A DNA stretch of 54,723 nucleotides from Trinickia dinghuensis (GTDB lineage Bacteria; Pseudomonadota; Gammaproteobacteria; Burkholderiales; Burkholderiaceae): assembly GCF_003367175.1 (NCBI RefSeq), contig NZ_QRGA01000028.1, forward strand, positions 1 to 54,723, given 5' to 3'. Positions within the stretch are counted from its first letter, which is position 1; the number at the start of each line of letters is the position of its first letter. Of this stretch, positions 7,772-17,450 are shown piece after piece. A program made the translations under genes and the position numbers. Below the pieces are notes generated by a model that did no database searches, was not told the DNA's origin, and saw nothing but the letters and a program-made list of their open reading frames with translations.

Positions 7772-8740
7772 TCACGCTGCGTAAGCGCGCAACGCGTTCA
7801 GCGGGATGTGCAGCCTTTCGTCTTTCGCGAACGCTTCCTGCAGATAATCGAGCGTTGCCTGGACGCGTGGCGCCAATAACGCCCGGTGCGGATACTGCAA
7901 GACCATCTCGTAGTTCCCGGGCTGATGCTGCCGATGGAGCACGACCTTGAGCGCCCCTGAGCGAAGGTGCGCCCAGGCGAGATGGACGCCGACCTGGGCG
8001 ATCCCCGCGCTATCGCATGCGGCTCGAACGAGCGATTCGGGCGCGGACAACGTGAGTACCGCGGTGTCGCTCGGGTCGAACGTAGTCAGGCTGCCGTCTT
8101 CCGCCTTGAAACTCCACGGCGAAATCTGACCGCTTAGGAACCGCCGCGCGATCACCCTGTGCGCACGCAGTTCGTGTGGCGCACGCGGCACACCGTGATG
8201 CGCCAAATAGTCCGGCGATGCAACCAGCACGCGATTCAAATGAAAGATCGGGCGCGCGATCAGAGCCGAATCCGGAATGTTTCCGCCTCGGATCACGACG
8301 TCGTAGCCCTCGCGGACGAGGTCGACCACTCGATCGTCGAAATCGACGTCGACCGACAGCGCCGGATAGCGCGACAACAGTTGCGGCAGCACGGGCATCA
8401 AATGCTCTTGGCCGAAGGCGACGCTCGTCGAAATTCGAACGCGTCCGCTGGGTGCGGCCCGCTGTGCGGACACGGTATCGATCGCCGTGTCGAGCGCATC
8501 GAGGGCGACGCGAGCTTGCCGAAGAAAGGCGCTGCCTTCTTCGGTGAGCTTGAGCGTTCTCGTCGTGCGGTTCATGAGGCGCACACCCAATGCCTTCTCG
8601 AGACTGGCGACGTTTTTACTGACCGCCGCCGAGGTCACGCCGAGCACGCGCCCTGCCGCGGCAAAGCTGCCCGCGTCCGCGGCCTGGACGAAGGAAAGAA
8701 TCGCACGGACGCGTTGAGTCGAATCCAAGCCGTTCTCCAT
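7772..8740 (-). CDS. LysR-family transcriptional regulator
   Basis: I start this gene at the ATG at 8740 (MENGLDSTQRVRAILSF), where the LysR domain begins; the longer frame to 8875 adds an unrelated 45-residue extension. The product is 322 residues. The winged helix is in residues 9-68 (FVQAADAGSFAAAGRVLGVT, then SAAVSKNVASLEKALGVRLM), followed by a substrate-binding domain with GRVRISTSVAFGQEHLMP. The CrgA-like sequence (RTTRTLKLTEEG) is typical of regulators of oxidative or efflux functions. The nearest divergent gene is the NYN protein, about 185 bases away, and it is a possible target only by position. Confidence 0.9.
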   Translation of the reverse strand: MENGLDSTQRVRAILSFVQAADAGSFAAAGRVLGVTSAAVSKNVASLEKALGVRLMNRTTRTLKLTEEGSAFLRQARVALDALDTAIDTVSAQRAAPSGRVRISTSVAFGQEHLMPVLPQLLSRYPALSVDVDFDDRVVDLVREGYDVVIRGGNIPDSALIARPIFHLNRVLVASPDYLAHHGVPRAPHELRAHRVIARRFLSGQISPWSFKAEDGSLTTFDPSDTAVLTLSAPESLVRAACDSAGIAQVGVHLAWAHLRSGALKVVLHRQHQPGNYEMVLQYPHRALLAPRVQATLDYLQEAFAKDERLHIPLNALRAYAA

Positions 8741-8925
8741 TGATCGATTAGCGCGCCAAGCACGCGGGCAATCGGCGTGCTTGGCGAAGGCTTCATTATC
8801 AACCTTGAGTGGAGAGCGGTTAAACTCGTTCGTCACTACCGGCACCGGCGTCAACTTACTTATCCCGTGTGGCACGCGGCGCGGACCCAGAAAACAGTTG
8901 AGGAAGCACGTAATACGAGGCAGCT

Positions 8926-9471
8926 ATGGCAGGAAAAACAGTTTGGATCGTTGACGGTGCATATCTTTACAGCTACGGCAAAGGGCGACCGAACGGTGTC
9001 GACTACCTCAAGCTGAAGAATGAACTCGAGGCCGCAACCGGAGAGGCGATCTACGAGTCCTACTACCTGAACTCGACGCCCGATCCGGCGACCGATGCGT
9101 GGGACGGGTTTCACACGTGGCTGAAAAGTGCGCCGCCTCGCGGGCCGAAGATGCGAGTCCAGCTGTACAAGCTCAAAGACCTACACCTGAAATGTCCGAG
9201 GTGCGAGAACCACTTCGACCGCCGGGTTCAAAAGGGCGTCGACGTTGGCATCGCGACGTTGATCATCAGGCTGGCCGTCCAAGGCGTGTATGACCGCCTC
9301 ATCTTGACTGCCGGCGACGGTGATTTCGAGGACGCCATCTCCTATATCAAGTCCGGGCTGCACAAGGAGTTCTGGCTCAACGGCGCGCAGAACTCCTTGT
9401 CCGCTGACCTTCAATCCTACGCAGACCATGTTTTGTGGCTCGATGGCATGGTGCCGGCGATCGATAAATAG
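8926..9471 (+). CDS. NYN domain (PIN-like) protein
   Basis: This 181-residue protein matches the NYN/LabA-type fold of predicted metal-dependent RNases. The acidic residues of the active site are visible: D10 (VWIVDGAYL), D106 (KGVDVGIA), and D131 and D133 (TAGDGDFED). A CPRC pair at residues 90-93 lies between the conserved segments and could bind zinc. The ATG follows an AGG-containing ribosome site. The gene is alone on its strand, with LysR upstream in the opposite direction and the exoprotein gene convergent. The RNA target is unknown. Confidence 0.85.
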   Translation: MAGKTVWIVDGAYLYSYGKGRPNGVDYLKLKNELEAATGEAIYESYYLNSTPDPATDAWDGFHTWLKSAPPRGPKMRVQLYKLKDLHLKCPRCENHFDRRVQKGVDVGIATLIIRLAVQGVYDRLILTAGDGDFEDAISYIKSGLHKEFWLNGAQNSLSADLQSYADHVLWLDGMVPAIDK

Positions 9472-9496
9472 CGGTGCTTAAAGCGTTGCGCCGAGA

Positions 9497-9538
9497 TCAG
9501 CCCTCCGTCTTGCTGTCGACGAAGGGCTGAGCGCTTTT
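9497..9538 (+). terminator. Candidate hairpin terminator after the NYN gene
   Basis: TCAGCCCT at 9497-9504 pairs with AGGGCTGA at 9523-9530 across an 18-base loop, and TTTT follows at 9535-9538. It lies 25 bases after the NYN stop codon and immediately past the end of the convergent exoprotein gene. The long loop makes it weaker than a classic terminator. Confidence 0.4.
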
Positions 9539-11921
9539 ATTGCGAAGCAGGGGAGCTGACTTGCCACGCCAGCACGGGGTGCGTCGCGCCGGCGGGCATG
9601 ACCCAATCGCCGCCGGAGCCGAAGTTCCAACCCGTGAAGCTTGCGGGGTTGCTCATCTGAGCGGTGGTGAGCCCGTTCGAGGCTGCAACCGGGGTGCCGG
9701 ATCCAACACCGATCGCCGCTGTTGTCGTGTCCTTGTTCCAGTACACATCGCTTGCGATCGTGCCGCTGTTCTGTGCGGCAACGCCATCGGGGGTTCCTCC
9801 ACCGGTTGCGAACGACTGGCTGATTGTCCCGTGGTTGGTATTCACGAGCGCTGCGCCATTACCGCAATAGTATTCATTGCACCCGATTCCCACCGAGCCC
9901 GTCGCATAAGATTGAGTAATCGTCCCATTGTTGGTGCCGACGAGCCCCCCTGGGCTTCCGACGGAGCTTTCGCCGTGAGCACCAAAGGCCGCCGCCGACA
10001 CCGACCCCGAGGCAAATGATTGGCTGACGAGGCCGTCATTCTCGCCGACAAGCCCGCCCATCGGCCCGCCGGCGTTGTTCGTGGCGCTGCTTGACGAACG
10101 CAAGATGGTGCCGTGGTTGACGCCCGCGATTCCACCCGCCGTCGTGGAATCATAGAACCAGCCTCCGACGCCGAGGCTGCCGGACGTGTTGACGCGCAAG
10201 ATGGTCCCTTCGTTGTCGCCGGCCAGGATTCCTTCGACACCAGACGATCCGAAGTCGTCACCTTGGTTCATGAACACGCTGCCGTTGACGTTTAGGTCGC
10301 GCACGATCGAACCTTGACCTAGGGACGAGAACAAACCCACCGTCTGTCCGCTTTGCCCTTGGATCGACCACGAACTGATCGTGTGCCCCATACCGTCGAA
10401 TTGGCCCGCAAACGATCCTAGGGGGTTTATGCTATTTCCATTTGCGTCGATGTCTTTTCCGAGCGCGTAGTTGCCGGCGAGATTGTTCCCGATGTTCTCG
10501 AGGTCGGCCAACGCATTGACGAGTTGGTAGCCCGTGAACTGCGTGCGCAGGCCGCTGTAGGCCGGGGCTGTCCATGACGTGTTAGCGAGCTGCGTGCCGG
10601 CACGGTAGCTGCCGTTTAGATCGTAATAGGCACTCACGCTGCCGGTGCTCTTGGACCAGTCGATGGCACTGAAGTTGGCGACGGTGCCGCCGTTGTCGAT
10701 CGCTGTTGCATCCGCGCGCAAGGTCAGGTTGCCGGTGCCTCGGTTCTTGACGACTCCCTTGTCGATGTACACCGAGTGATAGGCGGCGAGGTTGAGCGAC
10801 GCCGCGCCATGCCAGGCGAGGTTCGACGCCACGTCGATGTTGCCGCTTTGACCGGATGCGCCCGTCGTTTGCAAGTTGATGGACGTGCCGGCATTAAGGC
10901 TGTGCGAGAACGCGAGCGCAGCGGTATCGCCGATGACGAAGCTCGGCGTGGTGATGTTCCAGACGCCGGCCGATACGGTGGGGCCGCAGTCGCACAGCAT
11001 CAAGTTGCCCGCACTGATATCGACGGTGCCTCCACTGCGATCATGGTTCTTCGCTTCGACCTCGCCGCCGAAATCCACGGTGCCGGTATCGGCCACGAGC
11101 CAGATGTGGCCGTCACGCGTGGTGGTGCCGGTGGCCCGGAGCACTTCGTGGTTGCCCGAAAGGGCGAAGATATTGCCGTCGGCCGCTTGCAGGCTGATTT
11201 GCGCTGCCTTGATGGCCCCTGTATTTCGCACCGTGCCTTCGCTGCTCGTTTGAACGAAGACTTGCTGGCCGCTCGATGAATCCTGCAGCAGGACCTGTCG
11301 GCCCACATCTAGCTCGGCCGTGCCCTTGCGGGCAGAGATGCTGCCGAAGTTATCGACTTCATTGGCCGAGACGAGAAATACGTCGCCGCCACTCGAGCCG
11401 ATCTTGCCGAGGTTGATGACTTTATGATTCGAACTGCCAGTTAACGTCAGCGGTGCGTTATTCATGAACGCGGTGTTATCGGCATCGAGCGTTGAGGCGA
11501 CGAAGCGTCCGCCAGTGGAGACGGTTCCGGTCGGGCCGACGACGATGCCTTGCGGATTGATCAGGTAGACGCTGCCGGTGGCCGTGAGCGCGCCTACGAT
11601 GAGAGAGGGATCGCCGCCGGTGACGCGGTTCAACGTAGCGCCGGAGCCGTTATTGAAGTTCACGCGGTGGCCGCCATCAATCGAGAAACCATCCCAATCG
11701 ATCACGCCGCGTGAGGTGTTTTGATTGATCGTCAGCGTGGTGCCGGCGCTGTTGCCGGTGATCGAGCCGCTACCCGCAATGAAGTGCCCGCCGCTGGGCA
11801 GCGAAGGCGTACCGGCGTTCGCCAATGAAGGTGCACCACACAGTGTCGCCACCGCGCTCAGCACAAACAACATCATTGGCTTTAACTTAACAGAAGAGTC
11901 AGTACTCCGTATGCTATTCAT
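9537..11921 (-). CDS. Two-partner secretion exoprotein with filamentous haemagglutinin N-terminal domain and GLUG repeats
   Basis: The ATG at 11921 has GAGGGG eight bases upstream and gives 794 residues; a GTG at 11930 is the other option. A Sec signal peptide is visible in residues 1-38 (LFVLSAVATLCGAPSLANAG). Residues about 40-290 form the TPS secretion domain, with ITGNSAGTTLTINQ, the NPQGIV motif (usual form NPNGI) and GGRFVAST. Residues about 480-760 hold GLUG-type repeats (GGIAGVNHGTI, GGLVGENDGLV, GGLVGTNNGTI), followed by a YWNKDTTT end motif. Such proteins are exported by a TpsB outer-membrane pore and act as adhesins. No TpsB gene lies within the window. It lacks a C-terminal toxin domain. 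Confidence 0.85.
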   Translation of the reverse strand: MNSIRSTDSSVKLKPMMLFVLSAVATLCGAPSLANAGTPSLPSGGHFIAGSGSITGNSAGTTLTINQNTSRGVIDWDGFSIDGGHRVNFNNGSGATLNRVTGGDPSLIVGALTATGSVYLINPQGIVVGPTGTVSTGGRFVASTLDADNTAFMNNAPLTLTGSSNHKVINLGKIGSSGGDVFLVSANEVDNFGSISARKGTAELDVGRQVLLQDSSSGQQVFVQTSSEGTVRNTGAIKAAQISLQAADGNIFALSGNHEVLRATGTTTRDGHIWLVADTGTVDFGGEVEAKNHDRSGGTVDISAGNLMLCDCGPTVSAGVWNITTPSFVIGDTAALAFSHSLNAGTSINLQTTGASGQSGNIDVASNLAWHGAASLNLAAYHSVYIDKGVVKNRGTGNLTLRADATAIDNGGTVANFSAIDWSKSTGSVSAYYDLNGSYRAGTQLANTSWTAPAYSGLRTQFTGYQLVNALADLENIGNNLAGNYALGKDIDANGNSINPLGSFAGQFDGMGHTISSWSIQGQSGQTVGLFSSLGQGSIVRDLNVNGSVFMNQGDDFGSSGVEGILAGDNEGTILRVNTSGSLGVGGWFYDSTTAGGIAGVNHGTILRSSSSATNNAGGPMGGLVGENDGLVSQSFASGSVSAAAFGAHGESSVGSPGGLVGTNNGTITQSYATGSVGIGCNEYYCGNGAALVNTNHGTISQSFATGGGTPDGVAAQNSGTIASDVYWNKDTTTAAIGVGSGTPVAASNGLTTAQMSNPASFTGWNFGSGGDWVMPAGATHPVLAWQVSSPASQ

Positions 11922-12233
11922 CACACCCACCCCTCATCAGTATGGTTGAGATTCCCTTTCGGAATGCCTGTTCGAATTCACCCTAATTAAATAAGAACTA
12001 TACTTTCATGAAACTGGGCGGGTAACAATATGATCAACGGATTGGGGGTGATTGTTAAATATCATTTCGAAGGCGGGTATTTATGATGGGATGTCGCTTT
12101 TTTGTGCCTTTGATTTAATGGAGTGTCGATAATTATGAAAAGCGGGTGGAGGAGCGGAGGAAGGGGAAACGCTTCCGCCGAATGGCCTGAAATGAATATC
12201 CTAGCGGGGGCTCGGAGAGAGCCGCGGGAGAAT
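11922..12233. other. AT-rich intergenic region upstream of the exoprotein gene
   Basis: This stretch of about 310 bases has no gene. It is visibly richer in A and T than its surroundings, with runs such as AATTAAATAAGAACTATA and TTAAATATCATTT. It must carry the promoter of the minus-strand exoprotein gene. I could not settle on a -35/-10 pair: the possible -10 element TATAGT on the minus strand (12003-11998) has only a poorly spaced TTGTTA in front of it. A 5-base stem hairpin (GGCTC-GGAGA-GAGCC) lies at 12209-12223. Confidence 0.5.
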
Positions 12234-12250
12234 GGCTGGCGGCGCCAGCC
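12234..12250 (-). terminator. Hairpin after the XRE-cupin gene
   Basis: GGCTGGC-GGC-GCCAGCC is a perfect stem of seven pairs with a three-base loop, starting three bases after the stop codon of the minus-strand regulator gene. There is no T run after it, so factor-independent termination is uncertain; it may protect the transcript end. Confidence 0.4.
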
Positions 12251-12253
12251 CTG

Positions 12254-12715
12254 CTATCGCTTCACGAGAGCGAGCACATAGACGCACGCATCTCGCGTTT
12301 GATTGACGAAGGTACACTCGACGGGCGGCCCAAGCTGCAAGCAATCGCCCGCGTCGAGGACATGGGCCGTGTCCCCTTCCTCGAACACCAACGTTCCCGG
12401 CGTTACCCAGATTTGCTGATGATGGAAGGTGAAAGCCGAAGGCGGATATGAAACGCGTGTGCCCGCCGGTAAGCTGACCTCTACCAACTCGAGCACCGAA
12501 CCATTCAAAGGCGAAATCACGCGCCGCGTGTAGCCCGTCTCGGGATCCTGCCAAACCGGTTGAGTGCCGGCTCGGCTGACCCTCAAGCCGGCTTGCTCCG
12601 CCAGCGCGAGCAATGTCGAAAGCTGTAATCCGAACGCGCCGGAGAGCCTGCCCAGCACCGTCGCGGTAGGGCTCGCTTCGCCTCGCTCGATCTTGCTGAT
12701 CATGGCCTTCGACAC
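12254..12715 (-). CDS. XRE-cupin transcriptional regulator, N-terminally truncated
   Basis: The visible 153 residues begin at a GTG inside the recognition helix of an XRE helix-turn-helix ([20 protein letters not shown]), then a cupin domain in residues 85-150 (HHQQIWVTPGTLVFEEGD, then GDCLQLGPP) and the family's usual end YVLALVKR. Normal members are about 190 residues and start about 40 residues earlier. Reading upstream in the same frame gives only meaningless residues, because the DNA there already encodes the N-terminus of the PLP enzyme on the other strand. The DNA-binding half is thus lost and the protein is probably unable to bind its operator. Confidence 0.75.
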   Translation of the reverse strand: MSKAMISKIERGEASPTATVLGRLSGAFGLQLSTLLALAEQAGLRVSRAGTQPVWQDPETGYTRRVISPLNGSVLELVEVSLPAGTRVSYPPSAFTFHHQQIWVTPGTLVFEEGDTAHVLDAGDCLQLGPPVECTFVNQTRDACVYVLALVKR

Positions 12716-13842
12716 GATTCGAGACCCTTGCCGTTCACGCCGGCCACGAGGTCGACCCTGCCACCGGTGCGGTCATTGCGCCGATTCATTTGTCGACCAC
12801 CTTCGAGCGCGGCGCGGATGGCAGTTATCCGCACGGTTTTATCTACACGCGCAACCACAACCCGAATCGCAATGCGCTCGAAGCCGCATTGGCCGCTCTC
12901 GAGGGAGGTGCCGCCGCCGCCGCGTTCGGTTCGGGCCTAGCCGCGGTGACGGCCATCTTCCAAGGACTGCAGCCGGGCGATCATGTGGTGGCTCCCGCCG
13001 ACATTTATCACGGCACGGCCAATGTTCTGAAGCATCTTTTTGCCAAGTGGGGGATTGAAACGAGCTTCGTCGACATGACGCAGTTCGACGAGGTTTCCCG
13101 TGCCCTTCGTCCGGCGACGAAAATCGTATGGATCGAAACGCCGTCCAATCCGCTGCTTCAGTGCGTGGACATTGCGGCGGTGGCAGACCTCGCGCATCGA
13201 GCCGGGGCACGCGCCATCGCGGACAACACGTTTGCGTCGCCCGTGCTGCAGCAGCCGTTCAAGCTGGGCTGCGACATGGTGATGCACTCGATGACGAAGT
13301 ATCTCGGAGGGCGTAGCGACGTGCTCGGCGGTGCCGTCATTGGGCTCGAGCAAGACGAGACGTTCGCTCAAGTGCGCCAGGCGCAACTGTTCGGCGGCGG
13401 CGTGCCGTCCCCGTTCGACTGTTGGCTTGTGATGCGCAGCTTGCCGACGCTGGCTTATCGGATGCAGGCCCATTGCGCGAATGCGCGAAAGATCGCAGCC
13501 TATCTCCACGAGCACCCCAAGGTTTCGGTCGTTCATTATCCGGGGCTGCCAGATAACCCGTACCACACGTTGGCGGCTCGGCAAATGAGCGACTTCGGCG
13601 GGATGCTGTCGTTCGAAGTCGCGGGGGGAAAGGACGCCGCGATGACTGTTGCAGGCCACGTCGATCTTTTCACGCGGGCGACGAGCCTCGGCGGAGTCGA
13701 AAGCCTCATCGAGCATCGTGCGTCGATCGAGGGGCCCGAGAGCAAGACGCCGCAGGGTTTGCTTCGCGTATCGGTGGGGCTCGAGAACGCCGACGATCTC
13801 ATCGACGATTTGGCGCAAGCGCTCGAGCGCGTCGGTCGATAG
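12706..13842 (+). CDS. Cys/Met metabolism PLP-dependent enzyme (cystathionine gamma-lyase/synthase family), start codon lost
   Basis: The frame encodes [18 protein letters not shown] at 12706-12759, the usual N-terminus of trans-sulfuration enzymes, and continues to a stop at 13842. The PLP lysine motif [15 protein letters not shown] is present, as are the YTR residues that bind the phosphate of the neighbouring subunit and the SLGGVESL loop. An in-frame TGA lies at 12694 and no ATG or GTG comes between it and this sequence. The first usable start is a TTG at 12790, which would drop 28 residues. A single extra base at an ATG at 12702 would explain the loss. The gene is probably inactive or poorly expressed. 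It was probably the target of the adjacent regulator. Confidence 0.75.
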   Translation, partial: PSTRFETLAVHAGHEVDPATGAVIAPIHLSTTFERGADGSYPHGFIYTRNHNPNRNALEAALAALEGGAAAAAFGSGLAAVTAIFQGLQPGDHVVAPADIYHGTANVLKHLFAKWGIETSFVDMTQFDEVSRALRPATKIVWIETPSNPLLQCVDIAAVADLAHRAGARAIADNTFASPVLQQPFKLGCDMVMHSMTKYLGGRSDVLGGAVIGLEQDETFAQVRQAQLFGGGVPSPFDCWLVMRSLPTLAYRMQAHCANARKIAAYLHEHPKVSVVHYPGLPDNPYHTLAARQMSDFGGMLSFEVAGGKDAAMTVAGHVDLFTRATSLGGVESLIEHRASIEGPESKTPQGLLRVSVGLENADDLIDDLAQALERVGR

Positions 13843-13942
13843 CATTCGGATCGATGGTTTTGCACGCATTCGCAACACTCCGACGCGGCGCCGGTACGTC
13901 AATCGATGTTCGAATTCGTGGCGACGCGCGCGAGGAAATCAA

Positions 13943-15184
13943 ATGAGCCTGACTAAGACTGGGATGGGTGGCGCCCGCGGGTTGCTCGTCAATCGGCTCG
14001 GTCCGGTGTCGACCATTTCCATTGCTCAGTTGTTTGGTACGTCGCTGTGGTTCAGTGCGAATAGCGCGGCCGCAGACCTGATGAAGTCATGGCATGCGAG
14101 CGCCGTGGACATCGGCTGGCTGACGAGTTCTGTGCAGGCAGGGTTCATACTCGGGACTTTGAGCATGTCGGTCGGCGGTATGGCCGACCGATTTCGCGCA
14201 AGTACGATCTTTGTCTCGAGCGCCATCTTGGGGGCGTTCTTCAACGCATGCTTTGCCTGGCTCGCGGGAGATATCGTCAGCGGCGCGATCTTCCGCTTCC
14301 TCGTGGGCGTGTGTCTCGCAGGCATCTACCCCATAGGAATGAAGCTGATCGTCAGTTGGGCGCCGGACAGGGCAGGGGCCGCGCTGGCTCAACTCGTCGC
14401 GATGCTCACGATCGGGACGGGCTTGCCTCATGCATTGAGGGCCGTGGGCGCGAGTTTGCCGTGGCAGGACGTCATAACGGCGTCTTCCGTCCTTGCGCTG
14501 CTCGGTGCATGCATGATCCGAATACTCGGCGACGGTCCGCATTTGCGCGGGCCCGCGAGCCGCCGCTCGGGTGAGGCACGCAATCGGAGCGGCACCCCTC
14601 CACCTGTGGTCGCCGCGTTCCGTCTTCCGGCGTTCCGAGTCGCAGCACTCGGCTACTTCGGCCACATGTGGGAACTCTACGCATTCTGGACGATGGTGCC
14701 ATTGTTCGTTTCCCGCGCGTCGCTCGCGCACCGGCTTCACGTCGGCGGTGTCCCCGGGTTGTCGTTCTGCATTATCGGCATCGGTGCGCTCGGATGCTTG
14801 TTCGGCGGCATGCTGTCTCGCCGTGTCGGGAGCGCCAGAGTTGCCGCGGGCGCGCTCGCGCTCTCCGGCGCGTGCAGCGTGGTATTCGCGCTGGGTTGGC
14901 GCACGATGCCGGCACCCGCGCTTTTCATCCTGCTGTTGATTTGGGGCGCAGCTGTCATTGCCGATTCGCCCCAGTTTTCCGCATTGTCGGCGAAGGCTTG
15001 CCCGCGAGAGCTGGTTGGAAGCGCGTTGGCTATTCAGAATTCGATAGGCTTTGCGATCACCGTCGTGTCGATTTCAGCCGCAACGATGTTGTTCGAGCAT
15101 GTCGGACTGGATGTGGCGTGGCTGCTGTTGCCGGGGCCGGTTCTTGGGCTGATCGGATTTGCCCCGGCGCTGCGAGGCGCTTAA
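13943..15184 (+). CDS. Major facilitator superfamily transporter
   Basis: The ATG at 13943 has GAGGA seven bases upstream and gives 413 residues with about 12 hydrophobic segments. The first is in [20 protein letters not shown], and the MFS loop motif between helices 2 and 3 reads GGMADRF at about residues 74-80. An Arg/Ser-rich loop splits the two halves near residue 200. It follows the PLP enzyme by 100 bases and was likely co-transcribed with it before the damage. The substrate cannot be named; nitrate/nitrite-like and aromatic-acid MFS groups both look possible. Its 3' end overlaps the convergent LysR gene by four bases. Confidence 0.85.
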   Translation: MSLTKTGMGGARGLLVNRLGPVSTISIAQLFGTSLWFSANSAAADLMKSWHASAVDIGWLTSSVQAGFILGTLSMSVGGMADRFRASTIFVSSAILGAFFNACFAWLAGDIVSGAIFRFLVGVCLAGIYPIGMKLIVSWAPDRAGAALAQLVAMLTIGTGLPHALRAVGASLPWQDVITASSVLALLGACMIRILGDGPHLRGPASRRSGEARNRSGTPPPVVAAFRLPAFRVAALGYFGHMWELYAFWTMVPLFVSRASLAHRLHVGGVPGLSFCIIGIGALGCLFGGMLSRRVGSARVAAGALALSGACSVVFALGWRTMPAPALFILLLIWGAAVIADSPQFSALSAKACPRELVGSALAIQNSIGFAITVVSISAATMLFEHVGLDVAWLLLPGPVLGLIGFAPALRGA

Positions 15185-16131
15185 AACAGCAATTCGATGG
15201 AGTGGAACAGGCGCCGGCGGTCGGCGTCCCGCGACCGCGCGCCTTCATCGATCACTTCCCGCAGGCATTCGATAAAGCAGGTACTTGCCGGGCTGACGGG
15301 CACGCCGCGGCGCGAGGTAATGCTGACCGTCGTTTCATCGACGATCTCGCGCAGCGGCAATGCCCGCAAATTCTCTTTCGCGATGCTCACCTCGATGAGC
15401 GGCCACGGAAAGATGCTCAGGAGATCAGTCTGCTGAAGCAGGCCCAGCACGATCGCGAACGAATGGGCAAGATGAATCGTATGGGGGATTTTCACGCCCC
15501 GCTTGCGGAACAAATTGTCGGCCATCGACTCTCGGCTCGCCGGGTCCCAGTTCAACACCCACTCGGCATCTTGCAACTCATGCAGCGTACGGGCCTCGCT
15601 AAGCGGATGCCCGCGTCGCGCGACTACGGCCGAATGCGTCGAAAAGAGCGGGACGTTATGAAACTCCGATTGCGGCGAGGCAGGCGATGGGCGGCCGATC
15701 GAAAAGTCGAGGCTGCCGTCGCGCAGACGCGGCTGCACGACAGCCAATAATCCCTCGAAAAATTCCAACTGCACCTCGGGCATCTTCCGCCTGAAGCGAG
15801 TGACCGTTTCCGGCAGAAACGTCAGTGCAAGCCATGGCGTCACGCCGATCGACAACTTGCCCGCGGCTGCGCCGCGCATCGCTTCCAGTTCCGCTTCCGC
15901 GCGCGCCAGTTGCCCGAGCACCAGCCGCGCGTGCACGACAAGCGCACGCCCATACTCGGTGAACGCGATGCCCGACGTGCCCCGAATCACGAGCGGCGCG
16001 CGCAAATCGGCTTCGAGTTCGCGCACCGATTTGGTCACGGCGGCGGGCGAGAGACCCATTTGGCGCGCCGCGGCACGAATGCTCCCGGTCTCGGCAATCG
16101 CGGCGATCGTGGTCAGTTGGTGCAGTTTCAT
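15181..16131 (-). CDS. LysR-family transcriptional regulator
   Basis: The start at 16131 ([20 protein letters not shown]) places the winged-helix domain at the N-terminus, as usual in the family; the longer frame to 16209 adds 26 unrelated residues. The product is 316 residues. The helix-turn-helix covers [20 protein letters not shown], and the effector domain begins with [20 protein letters not shown]. It is divergent from the M20 amidohydrolase gene, with about 130 bases between the starts, so it probably regulates the amidohydrolase and transporter pair. The effector is unknown but may be an acylated amino acid. Confidence 0.9.
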   Translation of the reverse strand: MKLHQLTTIAAIAETGSIRAAARQMGLSPAAVTKSVRELEADLRAPLVIRGTSGIAFTEYGRALVVHARLVLGQLARAEAELEAMRGAAAGKLSIGVTPWLALTFLPETVTRFRRKMPEVQLEFFEGLLAVVQPRLRDGSLDFSIGRPSPASPQSEFHNVPLFSTHSAVVARRGHPLSEARTLHELQDAEWVLNWDPASRESMADNLFRKRGVKIPHTIHLAHSFAIVLGLLQQTDLLSIFPWPLIEVSIAKENLRALPLREIVDETTVSITSRRGVPVSPASTCFIECLREVIDEGARSRDADRRRLFHSIELLF

Positions 16132-16259
16132 CTGTCGGATGTATGCAGGGTGGCACCGCGGACGGCAACTGTTGGTTGCCACCGTAACCGTTTCTCGTCT
16201 GCCCGTCAAAAAAACGATTGGCTATCGTGAGTGCACAAACGACTCATGGAGACAGCAGC

Positions 16260-17432
16260 GTGAACACGATGGTCATTCCAGCCGGCATCGCCGGTCTCGA
16301 GGAAGAAATGATTGCCTTGCGCCGTCAGATTCACGCGCATCCCGAACTGGCTTACGAGGAGCACGTCACGGGCGATCTGGTTGCCGCGAAGCTCATCGAA
16401 TGGGGCTATACGGTGACACGCGGGCTGGGTAAGACGGGTGTCGTCGGACAACTGAAAGTCGGCAGCGGTGAGCGCAAGCTGGGCCTGCGCGCCGACATGG
16501 ACGCACTGCCCATCCACGAAGAGACGGGCTTGCCGTACGCGAGCAAGCTGCCCGGCAAGATGCACGCGTGCGGGCACGACGGCCACACCGCGATGCTGCT
16601 TGCCGCGGCGAAGCACCTCGCACAGGAACGCTCGTTCGACGGCACGCTGAACGTGATTTTCCAGCCCGCCGAAGAAGGCCTCACGGGGGCGAAGAAGATG
16701 ATCGAAGACGGTCTCTTCGAGACGTTTCCCTGCGACGCCGTGTTCGCGATGCACAACATGCCCGGTTATCCGACGGGCAAGTTCGGCTTTTTGCCGGGAC
16801 CGTTCATGGCGTCCTCGGATACGGTCATCGTCAAGGTGACGGGGCGCGGCGGCCACGGAGCCGTGCCGCACAAGGCCGTCGATCCCGTCGTCGTGTGTTC
16901 GCAGATCGTGCTGGCGCTGCAAACCATCGTGTCGCGCAATGTCTCGCCGCTCGATATGGCGATCGTCACCGTCGGCGCGATTCACGCGGGCGAAGCGCCG
17001 AACGTGATTCCCGAAGCGGCGGAAATGCGTCTTTCGGTTCGCGCATTGAAGCCCGAAGTTCGCGACTATCTGGAGGCGCGCATTCAGGAAGTCGTTCACG
17101 GGCAAGCGGCCGTCTATCACGCTCGCGCCGAGATCGACTATCGGCGCCGCTATCCCGTGCTCGTCAACGATGCGCGGATGACGGCCTTCGCCATGCAGGT
17201 CGCGCGCGAGTGGGTCGGCGAGAACGGTCTGATCGAGAACATGCAGCCGCTGACGGGCAGCGAGGACTTCGCGTTCATGCTTGAACAATGCGCAGGCTCA
17301 TATCTGATCATCGGCAATGGGGACGGCGAGGGCGGTTGCATGGTCCATAACCCCGGCTACGACTTCAACGACGATTGCCTCGCGACGGGCGCTGCCTACT
17401 GGGTGCGTCTCGCGCAGGCATTTCTGTCCTGA
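16260..17432 (+). CDS. M20 family amidohydrolase (hippurate hydrolase/aminoacylase type)
   Basis: The GTG at 16260 is chosen because GGAGA ends seven bases upstream; GTG at 16226 and TTG at 16218 are also open. The product is 390 residues. Metal ligand motifs of the M20D family are present: RRQIHAHPELAYEE near residue 20, GLRADMDALPIHEETG, MHACGHDGHTAMLL and QPAEEG. The family removes an acyl group from amino-acid amides or hippurate-like compounds. The gene is followed 18 bases later by an MHS transporter gene, and divergent from a LysR regulator, so a pathway of uptake and hydrolysis is likely. The exact substrate cannot be stated. Confidence 0.9.
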   Translation: MNTMVIPAGIAGLEEEMIALRRQIHAHPELAYEEHVTGDLVAAKLIEWGYTVTRGLGKTGVVGQLKVGSGERKLGLRADMDALPIHEETGLPYASKLPGKMHACGHDGHTAMLLAAAKHLAQERSFDGTLNVIFQPAEEGLTGAKKMIEDGLFETFPCDAVFAMHNMPGYPTGKFGFLPGPFMASSDTVIVKVTGRGGHGAVPHKAVDPVVVCSQIVLALQTIVSRNVSPLDMAIVTVGAIHAGEAPNVIPEAAEMRLSVRALKPEVRDYLEARIQEVVHGQAAVYHARAEIDYRRRYPVLVNDARMTAFAMQVAREWVGENGLIENMQPLTGSEDFAFMLEQCAGSYLIIGNGDGEGGCMVHNPGYDFNDDCLATGAAYWVRLAQAFLS

Positions 17433-17450
17433 TGCGTTCGGGAGACAGTC

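Noticed and set aside
15197-15750. Plus-strand frame over the LysR gene next to the MFS gene (14668-15750)
   Set aside because: It is antisense to the LysR gene and overlaps the MFS gene in another frame; no recognisable domain.
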